The notes below the pieces were generated by a model. The model was not told the DNA's origin, ran no database searches, and saw only the letters and a program-made list of their open reading frames with translations. Shown piece after piece: positions 17,561 through 25,674 of a DNA stretch of 64,000 nt (the first letter of the stretch is position 1; every line of letters starts with the position of its first letter). The stretch covers positions 620,066 through 684,065 of the forward strand of contig NZ_JACHWB010000003.1 of assembly GCF_014191055.1 (NCBI RefSeq), given 5' to 3'. This DNA is from Microvirga lupini (GTDB lineage: Bacteria; Pseudomonadota; Alphaproteobacteria; Rhizobiales; Beijerinckiaceae). A program made the translations under genes and the position numbers.

Positions 17561-19429
17561 TTACTGCTGGTTCTGGCCCTGCAGCAGCGGGGTGATCCGG
17601 CGCAGGGTCACGCGCCGGTTTTCGCGCTCGGGACCTTGCGAGGCCACCTTCAGGTACTGCTCGCCATAACCCTGGGTGGTCAGGTTTTCGGCGGGGATCT
17701 GGAAGCGCTCCGACAGGATCGTCGCGATGGTTTCCGCGCGACGGTCGGAGAGGGTCAGGTTGTCCTCGTCCGCGCCGACCGCATCCGTGTGGCCCTCGAC
17801 CAGGAAGATCTCGTTCGGGTTGCGGGAGATCGCCTGACGCAGGCCATCCGCGATCACCCGCAGCTGATCGATCTGATCCGGGGGCAACTCCCAGGAGCCG
17901 AACTCGAACGTGATCGTGTCGAGATCGACCCGCGGCATGCGCTGGCGTAGGGGCTGGCTGCGACGGATCTCATCGAGCGTGTAAGCGCGTTCGATGCGCT
18001 CCACCGGCGGGGCCGTGAAGGCCTCGACGATGTCGGCTTCGGAAGCACGCTCCGTCTCGACGATGTAGCGCTCGCGCGGAATGGTAACCCTCGGAGGCGG
18101 CAGACGGATCACCTCCTCCTCCACATAGCCATAGCCCGGGCGACGCTCAATGCCGCTGCGGCGGTTCTCGATCAGCACGACCTCACGGCCTGCCGCCTCT
18201 CGCCGCACACGTCGGATCAGGTTGCCGTCCTCATCGCGCACGGTGACGATCTCGGAGCCGTCAGGACGGCGCACGATCGTGACCTCTTCGTTTCCACCGC
18301 GCCGCTCCACGCGGACGTCGGCGTCGCGATAGGTCCGGCGGAAGCGCTCGGTTTCGTCACTGCGGATGATGACGTTGTTGCCCTCACGGATGATCGTGCG
18401 GTTGCCGGGCTCCTCAATGATCACCCGATCGCCTTCACGGCGCTCCCGACGCTCGCGACGAAGATCCTCGATTCGAACGCGGGACGCATCCAGCGGCTGG
18501 GCCGTGGCGGGGGCTGCCTGCCGAGGTTCCGTCTGGGCCGGGACTGGTGCCGTAGGCTGGGCCCGCGTTGCCGGAGCAGTCGGTGCCGGCGTCGGAGCAG
18601 CGGTCGGCGCGGAAGGCGCGGGAGCCGCCGGGGCTGTGGTCGTGGTGGGCGCGTCCTGCCCGGGACGCTGATCGCGGGCGCGCTGGCGATCACGGTCTGG
18701 TCGCTCGGTGTCACCCTGGCGGGTGGGCCGCTCCGCATCGGTCGGACGAGGCGCACCCGCCGCAGGCCGCTGCTGGGCCGGGGCCGGAGGTGTGGCCGGC
18801 TGCGCCGCCGGAGCCGGTGCTCTCGGCGGGGTTCCGGCAGCAGGTGACTGCTGTCCAGGGCGTTCGGCGGCGGGACGATCACGGTTCCGCTCGCGCTCCT
18901 GGGCGGCCGGTCGGGCAGGACGCTCAGGTGTCTCGGCGGAAGGCTGCGCGCGTTCTGCAGGAGCCTGCGCGGGGCGCGCAGGCGTGGCCGGTGTCGTGCC
19001 GGAAGGCGGCGTGGGCCGCTCGCCAGGCTGCGCCGCGCCGCGACGTGGCGGCGGAGCCTCATCGGATTCAGTCGCGCGGGATCCGCGTGGCCCCTCAGGA
19101 CCGCCGCGTTCCGCCGGGCCGGCGCCGCGGGGTGGGCGCTGCCCCCGCTCCTCGGAGGCTCCGGGGCCTCCGGCATCCTGGCCGCCCTGCCTGCGCTCCT
19201 GCGCGTCCTGCCGGCGCTCCTGGCCCTGGCGTCCGCCACGCGGCTGGTCTCCGTCCTGCTGGCCCTGCCGTCTCGGGCGGGCGCCGGGCGGCAGCTCCTC
19301 ATCGGCGCTCGGTCCGGCTTGGGCCAGGACGAGAGGTGTCACGGCTTCCGGCTGGAGGGCCGATACGCTGACTGGCAGCAACATCAGGGGAAGGGCGGTG
19401 CTCGCAAGAAACAGGCTGGAAAGCTTCAT
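17561..19429 (-). CDS. OmpA-family protein with long Pro/Ala/Arg-rich linker
   Basis: A 622-residue exported protein. A Sec signal peptide (MKLSSLFLASTALPLMLLPV, cleavage near ALQPEA) is followed by roughly 280 residues of very low-complexity sequence rich in Pro, Ala, Gln, Arg and Gly. A charged beta-rich region (VIIEEPGNRTIIREGNNVII) comes next, then the C-terminal OmpA peptidoglycan-binding domain of about 120 residues (ITFEFGSWELPP, VEGHTDAVG, LSDRRAETIATILSE). It probably tethers the cell wall; no beta-barrel is evident. The start at 19429 has GAGGACC just ahead. The high-GC repeats may inflate or shrink easily. Confidence 0.85.
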   Translation of the reverse strand: MKLSSLFLASTALPLMLLPVSVSALQPEAVTPLVLAQAGPSADEELPPGARPRRQGQQDGDQPRGGRQGQERRQDAQERRQGGQDAGGPGASEERGQRPPRGAGPAERGGPEGPRGSRATESDEAPPPRRGAAQPGERPTPPSGTTPATPARPAQAPAERAQPSAETPERPARPAAQERERNRDRPAAERPGQQSPAAGTPPRAPAPAAQPATPPAPAQQRPAAGAPRPTDAERPTRQGDTERPDRDRQRARDQRPGQDAPTTTTAPAAPAPSAPTAAPTPAPTAPATRAQPTAPVPAQTEPRQAAPATAQPLDASRVRIEDLRRERRERREGDRVIIEEPGNRTIIREGNNVIIRSDETERFRRTYRDADVRVERRGGNEEVTIVRRPDGSEIVTVRDEDGNLIRRVRREAAGREVVLIENRRSGIERRPGYGYVEEEVIRLPPPRVTIPRERYIVETERASEADIVEAFTAPPVERIERAYTLDEIRRSQPLRQRMPRVDLDTITFEFGSWELPPDQIDQLRVIADGLRQAISRNPNEIFLVEGHTDAVGADEDNLTLSDRRAETIATILSERFQIPAENLTTQGYGEQYLKVASQGPERENRRVTLRRITPLLQGQNQQ

Positions 19430-19624
19430 GGTCCTCAATTCATCACTAGACACACTAAGGTGTTCGACAATGTGAGGGGGGCTGTTTGGTTCCCCCGGAG
19501 CGGATTTCGGCTTTTGCAACAGAATATTAGAAGTTGCCCCATAACGTTGGAGAATATGGATGAATGCCCCCTGAATGCCTACATCAGGAGCTCGGGCATC
19601 CCTTTTTGAAGGCTACCGGGACTG

Positions 19625-20356
19625 ATGCACTGGACTGACGAAGGCGTCGTTCTCGGCGTCCGCAAGCACGGGGAGGCCAGCGTCATTCTCGAGTTGATGA
19701 CGCGTGAGCACGGCCGACACATGGGGCTTGTCCATGGCGGGCGATCCAAGACCCTTCAGGCGGTGCTCCAGCCCGGCAACACCGTGCAGGCGACCTGGCG
19801 GGCACGGCTCGACGAGCATCTGGGCACCTACCAGGTCGAAGGGCTGAACCTGCGCGCCGCGCGCCTAATGGGCTCCTCCATGGCGTTGTACGGTTTGGCG
19901 ACGCTCGCTCATCTTCTGCGCTACTTTCCGGAGCGGGACCCGCATTTCGCCCTCTACGAGACGCTCACCGTCCTGGTCGACCACCTGGACGACCCCGATC
20001 TCGCACCGCCGCTGTTCGTGCGCTTCGAGCTCGCCATGCTGACCGAGCTCGGCTTCGGGCTAGACCTCACAAGCTGCGCCGCTACCGGCACCGAGCGGGA
20101 CCTGACCTATGTGTCGCCCCGGAGCGGGCGGGCAGTCTCGGCCGAGGCCGGAGCGCCCTACAAGGACCGCCTGCTCAAGCTGCCCGGGTTCCTGATCGGC
20201 CAGACCAGAGCCAACCGGCCGCGGGAGGAGGACATCCGTGAGGGATTTGCGCTCACCGACTTCTTCCTGCATCAGAACGTCTTCGGCCCCCAGGGGCAGC
20301 GGGCGCCGGAGGAGCGGGCGCGTTTCGTCGCACTGGCCACGGCTGGGGACGAATGA
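19625..20356 (+). CDS. recO: DNA repair protein RecO
   Basis: A 243-residue RecFOR-pathway protein that loads RecA onto SSB-coated DNA. The N-terminal OB fold reads MHWTDEGVVLGVRKHGEASV and the helical C-terminal part contains FELAMLTELGFGLDL and the CAATG segment. Length is usual. The Shine-Dalgarno is weak. It normally follows era directly in this order; here three unrelated genes intervene. parC follows after 66 nt. Confidence 0.95.
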   Translation: MHWTDEGVVLGVRKHGEASVILELMTREHGRHMGLVHGGRSKTLQAVLQPGNTVQATWRARLDEHLGTYQVEGLNLRAARLMGSSMALYGLATLAHLLRYFPERDPHFALYETLTVLVDHLDDPDLAPPLFVRFELAMLTELGFGLDLTSCAATGTERDLTYVSPRSGRAVSAEAGAPYKDRLLKLPGFLIGQTRANRPREEDIREGFALTDFFLHQNVFGPQGQRAPEERARFVALATAGDE

Positions 20357-20422
20357 AGTTTGTTTCTGTTATGTTCTCTTTTCAGATGATAAGAAGCGAT
20401 TCGCAGTTGAGGATTTCGAGTT

Positions 20423-22669
20423 ATGGGTAAGCCGGTCAATCCGCCGTCAGGGGGCGAGATCGAGAACATCAATCTCAAGGACGCCCTGGAGGAGCGCTAT
20501 CTCGCCTACGCGCTCTCGACCATCATGCACCGGGCGCTCCCGGATGCGCGCGACGGGCTCAAACCCGTCCACCGGCGGATCCTGCACGCCATGCGGCTCC
20601 TGCGGCTTGACCCGAAGGCGGCGCCGAAGAAATGCGCCCGCATCGTCGGCGACGTGATGGGTCAGTTCCACCCGCACGGCGACCAGTCGATCTACGAGGC
20701 CCTGGTGCGCATGGCGCAGGACTTCGCCCAGCGCTATCCGCTGGCGGACGGGCAGGGCAATTTCGGCAACATCGACGGTGATGGCGCCGCCGCTATGCGC
20801 TACACCGAGGCGCGCATGACCGAAGTGGCGCGCCTGCTGCTGGAAGGAATCGACGAGGACTCGGTCGATTTCCGCGAGACCTACGACCAGGCCAACGAGG
20901 AGCCGGTGGTGCTGCCGGCCGCCTTCCCGAACCTGCTGGCCAACGGCTCGCAGGGCATCGCGGTCGGCATGGCGACCTCGATCCCGCCGCACAACGCCGC
21001 CGAACTCTGCGACGCGGCCCTGCACCTGATCGCGAAGCCCAATGCCGGCACCGAGCAGCTGATGCAGTTCGTGCAGGGTCCGGACCTTCCGACCGGCGGC
21101 ATCATCGTCGACACGCCGGCCGCCATGGCGGAGACCTACAGCACCGGCCGCGGCTCGTTCCGCGTGCGCGCACGCTGGGCGAAGGAGGATCTCGGTCGCG
21201 GCAACTGGCAGATCGTCGTCACCGAAATTCCGTATGCCGTGCCGAAGTCGCGCCTGATCGAGAAGATCGCCGAGCTGCTGCAGGAAAAGAAGCTGCCGCT
21301 GCTGGCCGACGTGCGCGATGAATCGGCCGAGGATATCCGCGTGGTGCTCGAGCCCCGCGCCAAGACGGTCGATCCGATCATCCTCATGGAATCGCTGTTC
21401 AAGCTCACCGAGCTCGAGAGCCGAGTTCCGATGAACGTGAACGTACTCGCCGGCGGCAAGGTGCCGAAGGTCCTGAGCCTCGCCGAGTGCCTGCGCGAAT
21501 GGCTCGACCATCGCCGCGAGGTGCTGATCCGCCGCTCCCGGTTCCGGCTCGCCGCCATCGACCGGCGCCTGGAGATCTTAGGGGGCCTGCTCATCGTCTA
21601 TCTCGACCTCGACCGGGTGATCAAAATCATCCGCGAGGAGGACGAGCCGAAGCAGGAGCTGATGCGCGTTTTCCAGCTCACCGAGGTCCAGGCCAACGCC
21701 ATCCTCGACACGCGCCTGCGTTCGTTGCGCAAGCTCGAGGAGATGGAGCTCAAGCGCGAGCAGAAGAACCTGCAGGACGAGAAAGCGAAGATCGAGGAGC
21801 TTCTGGACTCCGAGAAGGTGCAGTGGAAGACAATCTCCGCCGAGATCAAGGAGGTCCGCAAGACCTTCGGCCCCGACACCGCTCTGGGCAAGCGCCGCAC
21901 CACCTTCGATCAGGCGCCGGACACCTCCGACATCGACTTCGCGGAGGCCATGATCGAGCGCGAGCCGATCACGGTCATCGTGTCCGAAAAGGGCTGGATC
22001 CGCGCCATGAAGGGCCACCAGGCGGATCTCTCCGGCGTGCAGTTCAAGGGCGACGATGCGCTGAAAGTCGCGTTCTTCGCCGAGACCACGTCCAAGATCG
22101 TCGTGGTGGCGGACAATGGCCGCTTCTTCACGCTGGATGCCTCTAAGCTCCCCGGCGGCCGCGGCTTCGGCGATCCGATCCGCCTGATGGTGGACCTCGA
22201 GGAGGGCGCGGATTTCATCGCGGCCTTCCCGTACCGGGCCAGCTCGAAGCTGCTCGTCGTGGGCACCGATGGACGCGGCTTCATCGTGCCGACGGAGGAG
22301 ATCACTGCGAACACCCGCAAGGGTAAGCAGATCCTCAATCTCGACGCGCCGGCCAAGATGGCGGTCTGCACCGAGGCCGAGGGCGATCACGTCGCGATCA
22401 TCGGCGAGAACCGCAAGCTGCTGATCTTCCCGTCGAAGCAGGTGCCGGAGATGACCCGCGGCAAGGGCGTTCGCCTCCAGCGCTACAAGGACGGCGGCGT
22501 CTCCGACGCCAAGGTCTTCAAGCTGAAGGAAGGACTGACCTGGAAGGACACCTCGGGCCGCACCTGGACGGTCGCCAAGGAAGACCTGCGCGACTGGATG
22601 GGAGACCGCACCGAGGCCGGCCGCCTGCCGCCCAAGGGTTTCCCTAAGTCGAACAGGTTTGGGGAGTAA
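20423..22669 (+). CDS. parC: DNA topoisomerase IV subunit A
   Basis: A 748-residue type IIA topoisomerase subunit that decatenates sister chromosomes with ParE. It shows [20 protein letters not shown], the quinolone-pocket helix ([14 protein letters not shown]) and catalytic Tyr127 in [14 protein letters not shown]. The C-terminal pinwheel region is shorter than in GyrA and lacks a GyrA box, which supports ParC. The ATG at 20423 matches family starts. Two palindromes follow the stop. Confidence 0.95.
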   Translation: MGKPVNPPSGGEIENINLKDALEERYLAYALSTIMHRALPDARDGLKPVHRRILHAMRLLRLDPKAAPKKCARIVGDVMGQFHPHGDQSIYEALVRMAQDFAQRYPLADGQGNFGNIDGDGAAAMRYTEARMTEVARLLLEGIDEDSVDFRETYDQANEEPVVLPAAFPNLLANGSQGIAVGMATSIPPHNAAELCDAALHLIAKPNAGTEQLMQFVQGPDLPTGGIIVDTPAAMAETYSTGRGSFRVRARWAKEDLGRGNWQIVVTEIPYAVPKSRLIEKIAELLQEKKLPLLADVRDESAEDIRVVLEPRAKTVDPIILMESLFKLTELESRVPMNVNVLAGGKVPKVLSLAECLREWLDHRREVLIRRSRFRLAAIDRRLEILGGLLIVYLDLDRVIKIIREEDEPKQELMRVFQLTEVQANAILDTRLRSLRKLEEMELKREQKNLQDEKAKIEELLDSEKVQWKTISAEIKEVRKTFGPDTALGKRRTTFDQAPDTSDIDFAEAMIEREPITVIVSEKGWIRAMKGHQADLSGVQFKGDDALKVAFFAETTSKIVVVADNGRFFTLDASKLPGGRGFGDPIRLMVDLEEGADFIAAFPYRASSKLLVVGTDGRGFIVPTEEITANTRKGKQILNLDAPAKMAVCTEAEGDHVAIIGENRKLLIFPSKQVPEMTRGKGVRLQRYKDGGVSDAKVFKLKEGLTWKDTSGRTWTVAKEDLRDWMGDRTEAGRLPPKGFPKSNRFGE

Positions 22670-22684
22670 GGCTGATCAACAGTC

Positions 22685-22713
22685 ATCCCGGGCGGCGCGA
22701 GCCGATCCGGGAT
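22685..22713. repeat. Short inverted repeat after parC
   Basis: ATCCCGG (22685-22691) pairs with CCGGGAT (22707-22713) around a 15-nt GC-rich loop. It resembles the dispersed intergenic palindromes of Hyphomicrobiales. No T-run follows. Confidence 0.55.
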
Positions 22714-22729
22714 CGTTCTCATAACTCAC

Positions 22730-22763
22730 CACGTCATGACCGGGCCTGCCCGGCCATGACGTG
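22730..22763. repeat. Palindromic repeat, GGCCGGGC family (copy 1)
   Basis: A 16-bp near-perfect stem with one mismatch and a 2-nt loop (22730-22745 with 22748-22763), whose core CCGGGC-ct-GCCCGG is flanked by CATGAC. It sits between the convergent parC and bpt genes. Related cores occur at 40918-40941 and 50750-50774. Confidence 0.7.
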
Positions 22764-22771
22764 CGTAAAAA

Positions 22772-23518
22772 TCATTCCACCCGTGCCCAGCCTTGCGCCA
22801 GCAGCCGCTCCTGCGGCTTGAAACGGGCCTTGTAGCCCATCTTCTTCGAACCCTCGACCCAGTAGCCGAGGTAAAGATACGGCAGGCCCATCGCCCTGGC
22901 GCGGCGGATGTGGTCGAGGATCATGAAGGTACCGAGGCTGCGGTCGTGCAGGTCCGGCTCGTAGAACGAATAGACCATGGAAAGGCCGTCGCTCATCTCG
23001 TCGGTGAGGCAGACGGCGATGAGATCGCCCGAGCCCTTGCCGGTGATGCCGCTGTCGATGCCGCGCCGGCGGTACTCGATGAGCTTCGTGTCCACATGGC
23101 TGTCCTCGACCATCATGGAATAGTCGAGCACCGTCATGTCGGCCATGCCGCCATCCGCGTGGCGCGTGTCCACGTAGCGGCGGAACAGGGAATACTGCTC
23201 TGAGGAGGGACGGTTGGGCAGGGCGTTGCCGATGAGATCGGCATTGTCCTTCAGGACGCGCTTGAGATTGCCCGAGGGCTCGAACTCATCCACGAGAACC
23301 CGCACCGACACGCAGGCCCGGCACGCATCGCAGGCGGGCCGGTAGGCGATGGTCTGCGACCGCCGGAAACCGCCCTGCGTGAGGATCTCGTTCAGCTCCC
23401 GCCCGCGCCGTCCCACGATATGCGTGAAGACTTTTCGCTCCTCCTTGCCCGGCAGGTAGGGGCATGCGGACGGGGAGGTGAGGTAGAACTGCGGGGCGTC
23501 GCGGGGCTGGCTCGTCAA
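22772..23518 (-). CDS. bpt: Aspartate/glutamate leucyltransferase
   Basis: A 248-residue bacterial protein transferase (Bpt, arginyltransferase fold) that adds leucine to N-terminal Asp or Glu, marking proteins for ClpS/ClpAP. N-terminal motifs are [16 protein letters not shown] and [12 protein letters not shown] with its cysteine cluster; the C-terminal GNAT-like part holds [20 protein letters not shown]. Length fits Bpt rather than the longer eukaryotic Ate1. It is a single minus-strand gene. Confidence 0.93.
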   Translation of the reverse strand: MTSQPRDAPQFYLTSPSACPYLPGKEERKVFTHIVGRRGRELNEILTQGGFRRSQTIAYRPACDACRACVSVRVLVDEFEPSGNLKRVLKDNADLIGNALPNRPSSEQYSLFRRYVDTRHADGGMADMTVLDYSMMVEDSHVDTKLIEYRRRGIDSGITGKGSGDLIAVCLTDEMSDGLSMVYSFYEPDLHDRSLGTFMILDHIRRARAMGLPYLYLGYWVEGSKKMGYKARFKPQERLLAQGWARVE

Positions 23519-23657
23519 TCGGGAAAGCCTTGTGGAGAAACCTTGAGCGCTTCGTCAACGCTCGAAGGATAACATTGGTGTCCCGTACGTCCAGGAAAAG
23601 AGATCGGTAGTCACAGGGGCGTGTTCTGTGCCCCGAAATATCCCTCCACAATTCCCG

Positions 23658-23767
23658 GCCTCATCCTGAGGAGCCGCTGAAAGCGGCGTCTCGAAGGAGG
23701 CTCCCGTGGCCTCTGGAGGCGCCCTCGTCCTTCGAGACGGTGCTTACGCACCTCCTCAGGATGAGGC
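23658..23767. repeat. Compound palindromic repeat, CTCATCCTGAGGAG family (copy 1)
   Basis: A 110-bp unit. Outer arms GCCTCATCCTGAGGAG (23658-23673) and its complement (23752-23767) enclose inner arms CGTCTCGAAGGA and TCCTTCGAGACG, plus a small GC stem beside each outer arm. It sits between bpt and the RDD gene. A second copy is at 35227-35330. Confidence 0.85.
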
Positions 23768-23799
23768 TTATCTTAAAGGCTGCACTTCACCCATTGGTT

Positions 23800-24279
23800 T
23801 CAGGCCCGCACCACCATCATCCCCGTGAGCAGATCCCGGATGAATCGCCGATCGTCACGGACGAAGCCCACGAACACGTCGCAGGCCCAGAGCAGGAAGG
23901 TCGAGATCGCCACGTAGAAGAACAGCGCGTGCACGGCGGCCGCCAGCGGGGAGGCGCCCCGGCCGGTACGCGGATCGATGACGCGCAGGCCCATGTAGCG
24001 CATGCCGACCGTCGCCTGGGACGCGCCGCCGATGGTCACCGCGTTGTAGACGATGAAGATCAGCGCCGTGAGCGGAAGCGCGAAGAACAGCCCCCAGCCG
24101 AGGCCGAGCGTGATGATCCCGAGGAAGAAGATTCCGATGGAGATCAGCACGACCCATAGGGCAATCACGACCAAGTCGATCAGGTAAGCCCAGAAGCGGC
24201 GGCTGATGACGCCTTCCGTCACCCGGTCGACCTCGTAGGACGGATAGTTCAGGGTCGGCGGGTAGGGGCGGTTGACCAT
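23800..24279 (-). CDS. RDD family membrane protein
   Basis: A 159-residue protein with three or four membrane helices (YLIDLVVIALWVVLISIGIF; FALPLTALIFIVYNAV; AAAVHALFFYVAISTFLLWA) and the RDD-type pattern SRRFWAYLIDLVV and TVGMRYMGLRVIDPRTG. Family function is unsettled; some members act in ion exchange. The start ATG at 24279 has GAGGAGAGACCC upstream, and the frame open further upstream is the overlap with the dehydratase gene. It lies 10 nt past the threonine dehydratase stop, so the two are co-transcribed. Confidence 0.85.
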   Translation of the reverse strand: MVNRPYPPTLNYPSYEVDRVTEGVISRRFWAYLIDLVVIALWVVLISIGIFFLGIITLGLGWGLFFALPLTALIFIVYNAVTIGGASQATVGMRYMGLRVIDPRTGRGASPLAAAVHALFFYVAISTFLLWACDVFVGFVRDDRRFIRDLLTGMMVVRA

Positions 24280-24289
24280 GGGTCTCTCC

Positions 24290-25531
24290 TCAGAAGGCGG
24301 TCTCGGGCAGGCTGCGGGACACGATCCGCTGCGGAGCGAGTCCCTCGGCCGCCAGAGCCTCGAACACCTCCAATGTATGTTGTCTGTCGCGCGTTTCGAT
24401 AGTGATGTCGATGGAAACGCCCTTGGCCGGAACGTCGAGGAACAGACGGCCGTGCGATACCTCCAGGATGTTGGCCCCGAGCTGACCCAGAAGGCTCGCC
24501 ACGCGCCCGAGAAGGCCGGGCCTGTCATTGGACGTGATGCGGAACGAGGTGATGCGGTCGTCGCGTTCCAGCTCGCGCACCATCACGGAGGCAAGGATCC
24601 GGGCGTCGATGTTGCCGCCGCAGAGCACGAGGCCGACGCGCTTGCCCTCGAATCGTTCGGGCTGCGCCATCATGGCCGCGAGGCCCGCCGCGCCCGCGCC
24701 TTCCGCCATGGTCCGCTGCAGGGTGGCATAGGCGTTGACCGCGCGCTCGATCAGCGGCTCCTCGACGGCGATGATGTCGGACACGAGATCGCGCACGATG
24801 GGCAGCGGCAGCTGCCCGACGGTCTTGACCGCAATGCCTTCGGCCAACGTCGCGCCGCCGATGGGCTGGTTCTGGCCCAGAATGGCGTTGCGGAAGGACG
24901 GGTAGAGGGCAGCCTCCACGCCGATGATCTCGATGGAGGGTTTGAGCGCCTTCACGGCGACCGTGATGCCGGAGATGAGCCCGCCGCCGCCGATAGGCAC
25001 GATGATCTGGTCAAGATCCGGCGCATCCGCCAGCATCTCCAGCCCGATGGTGCCCTGTCCGGCCATGACCTTTGGGTCGTCATAAGGGTGCACGAAGACG
25101 AGGCTCTCGGCCTCGGCGATCTCGCGGGCGCGGGCGGCGGCTTCATACAGCGTCTCGCCGAAGAGGATCACCTTGGCCCCGTAGGAGCGCGTGTTCTCCG
25201 CCTTCACCAGGGGCGTGCCCTCCGGCATGACGATGGTGGCCGGAATGCCGAGGCGCCGGGCGTGGTAGGCCACGGCCTGGGCGTGGTTGCCGGCCGACAT
25301 GGCGATGACACCGCGGGTGCGCTCGTCGGATGTCAGGCTTTCCAGCTTCGTCACCGCGCCACGCTCTTTGAAAGAGCCTGTCGGCTGCATGTTCTCGTGC
25401 TTCACGCAGACTGTGGCGCCGGTGAGCTGCGACAGGCGAGGGGCGGGAACGAGCGGCGTCCGCAGCACCTGGCCCCGGATCGTCTCCGCGGCACGGGTTA
25501 CATCGTCGATGGTGATGGCGTAATCGGCCAC
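24290..25531 (-). CDS. ilvA: Threonine ammonia-lyase with one ACT domain
   Basis: A 413-residue PLP enzyme that deaminates threonine to 2-oxobutanoate, the entry to isoleucine synthesis. The PLP lysine is Lys55 in TGSFKERGAV, and the Gly-rich phosphate loop is PIGGGGLISGI. The C-terminal 80 residues form a single ACT domain (SNDRPGLLGRVASLLGQLGA), expected to give allosteric control. The single ACT matches the shorter IlvA class rather than the two-ACT E. coli form. The start is GTG at 25531 with GGAGG upstream. Confidence 0.92.
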   Translation of the reverse strand: MADYAITIDDVTRAAETIRGQVLRTPLVPAPRLSQLTGATVCVKHENMQPTGSFKERGAVTKLESLTSDERTRGVIAMSAGNHAQAVAYHARRLGIPATIVMPEGTPLVKAENTRSYGAKVILFGETLYEAAARAREIAEAESLVFVHPYDDPKVMAGQGTIGLEMLADAPDLDQIIVPIGGGGLISGITVAVKALKPSIEIIGVEAALYPSFRNAILGQNQPIGGATLAEGIAVKTVGQLPLPIVRDLVSDIIAVEEPLIERAVNAYATLQRTMAEGAGAAGLAAMMAQPERFEGKRVGLVLCGGNIDARILASVMVRELERDDRITSFRITSNDRPGLLGRVASLLGQLGANILEVSHGRLFLDVPAKGVSIDITIETRDRQHTLEVFEALAAEGLAPQRIVSRSLPETAF

Positions 25532-25565
25532 GGTATCCTCCGGAATCGTATTATAGCCCTCGGAG

Positions 25566-25609
25566 CATCGGCCCCAAAAGTGGGAACCACTTTTGGGATT
25601 GATCCGATG
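25566..25609. repeat. Palindromic repeat between the threonine dehydratase and LivH-like genes
   Basis: A perfect 11-bp stem CCCAAAAGTGG (25573-25583) with 25587-25597 is nested in outer arms CATCGG and CCGATG (25566 and 25604). The motif resembles intergenic repeats widespread in Hyphomicrobiales. Confidence 0.75.
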
Positions 25610-25626
25610 TCGCTCTTCTTTGTCTG

Positions 25627-25674
25627 GCGCATCGTTTGAGCGGAAAACCGGGTCCACTTTTCCGCACGATGCGC
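25627..25674. repeat. Second palindrome of the pair, AAAACCGGGTCCACTTTT core
   Basis: Outer arms GCGCATCGT (25627-25635) and ACGATGCGC (25666-25674), inner arms GCGGAAAA and TTTTCCGC. It abuts the stop codon of the LivH-like gene and could serve as its transcript end. A related element with AGCATGATC arms is at 43791-43837. Confidence 0.75.
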
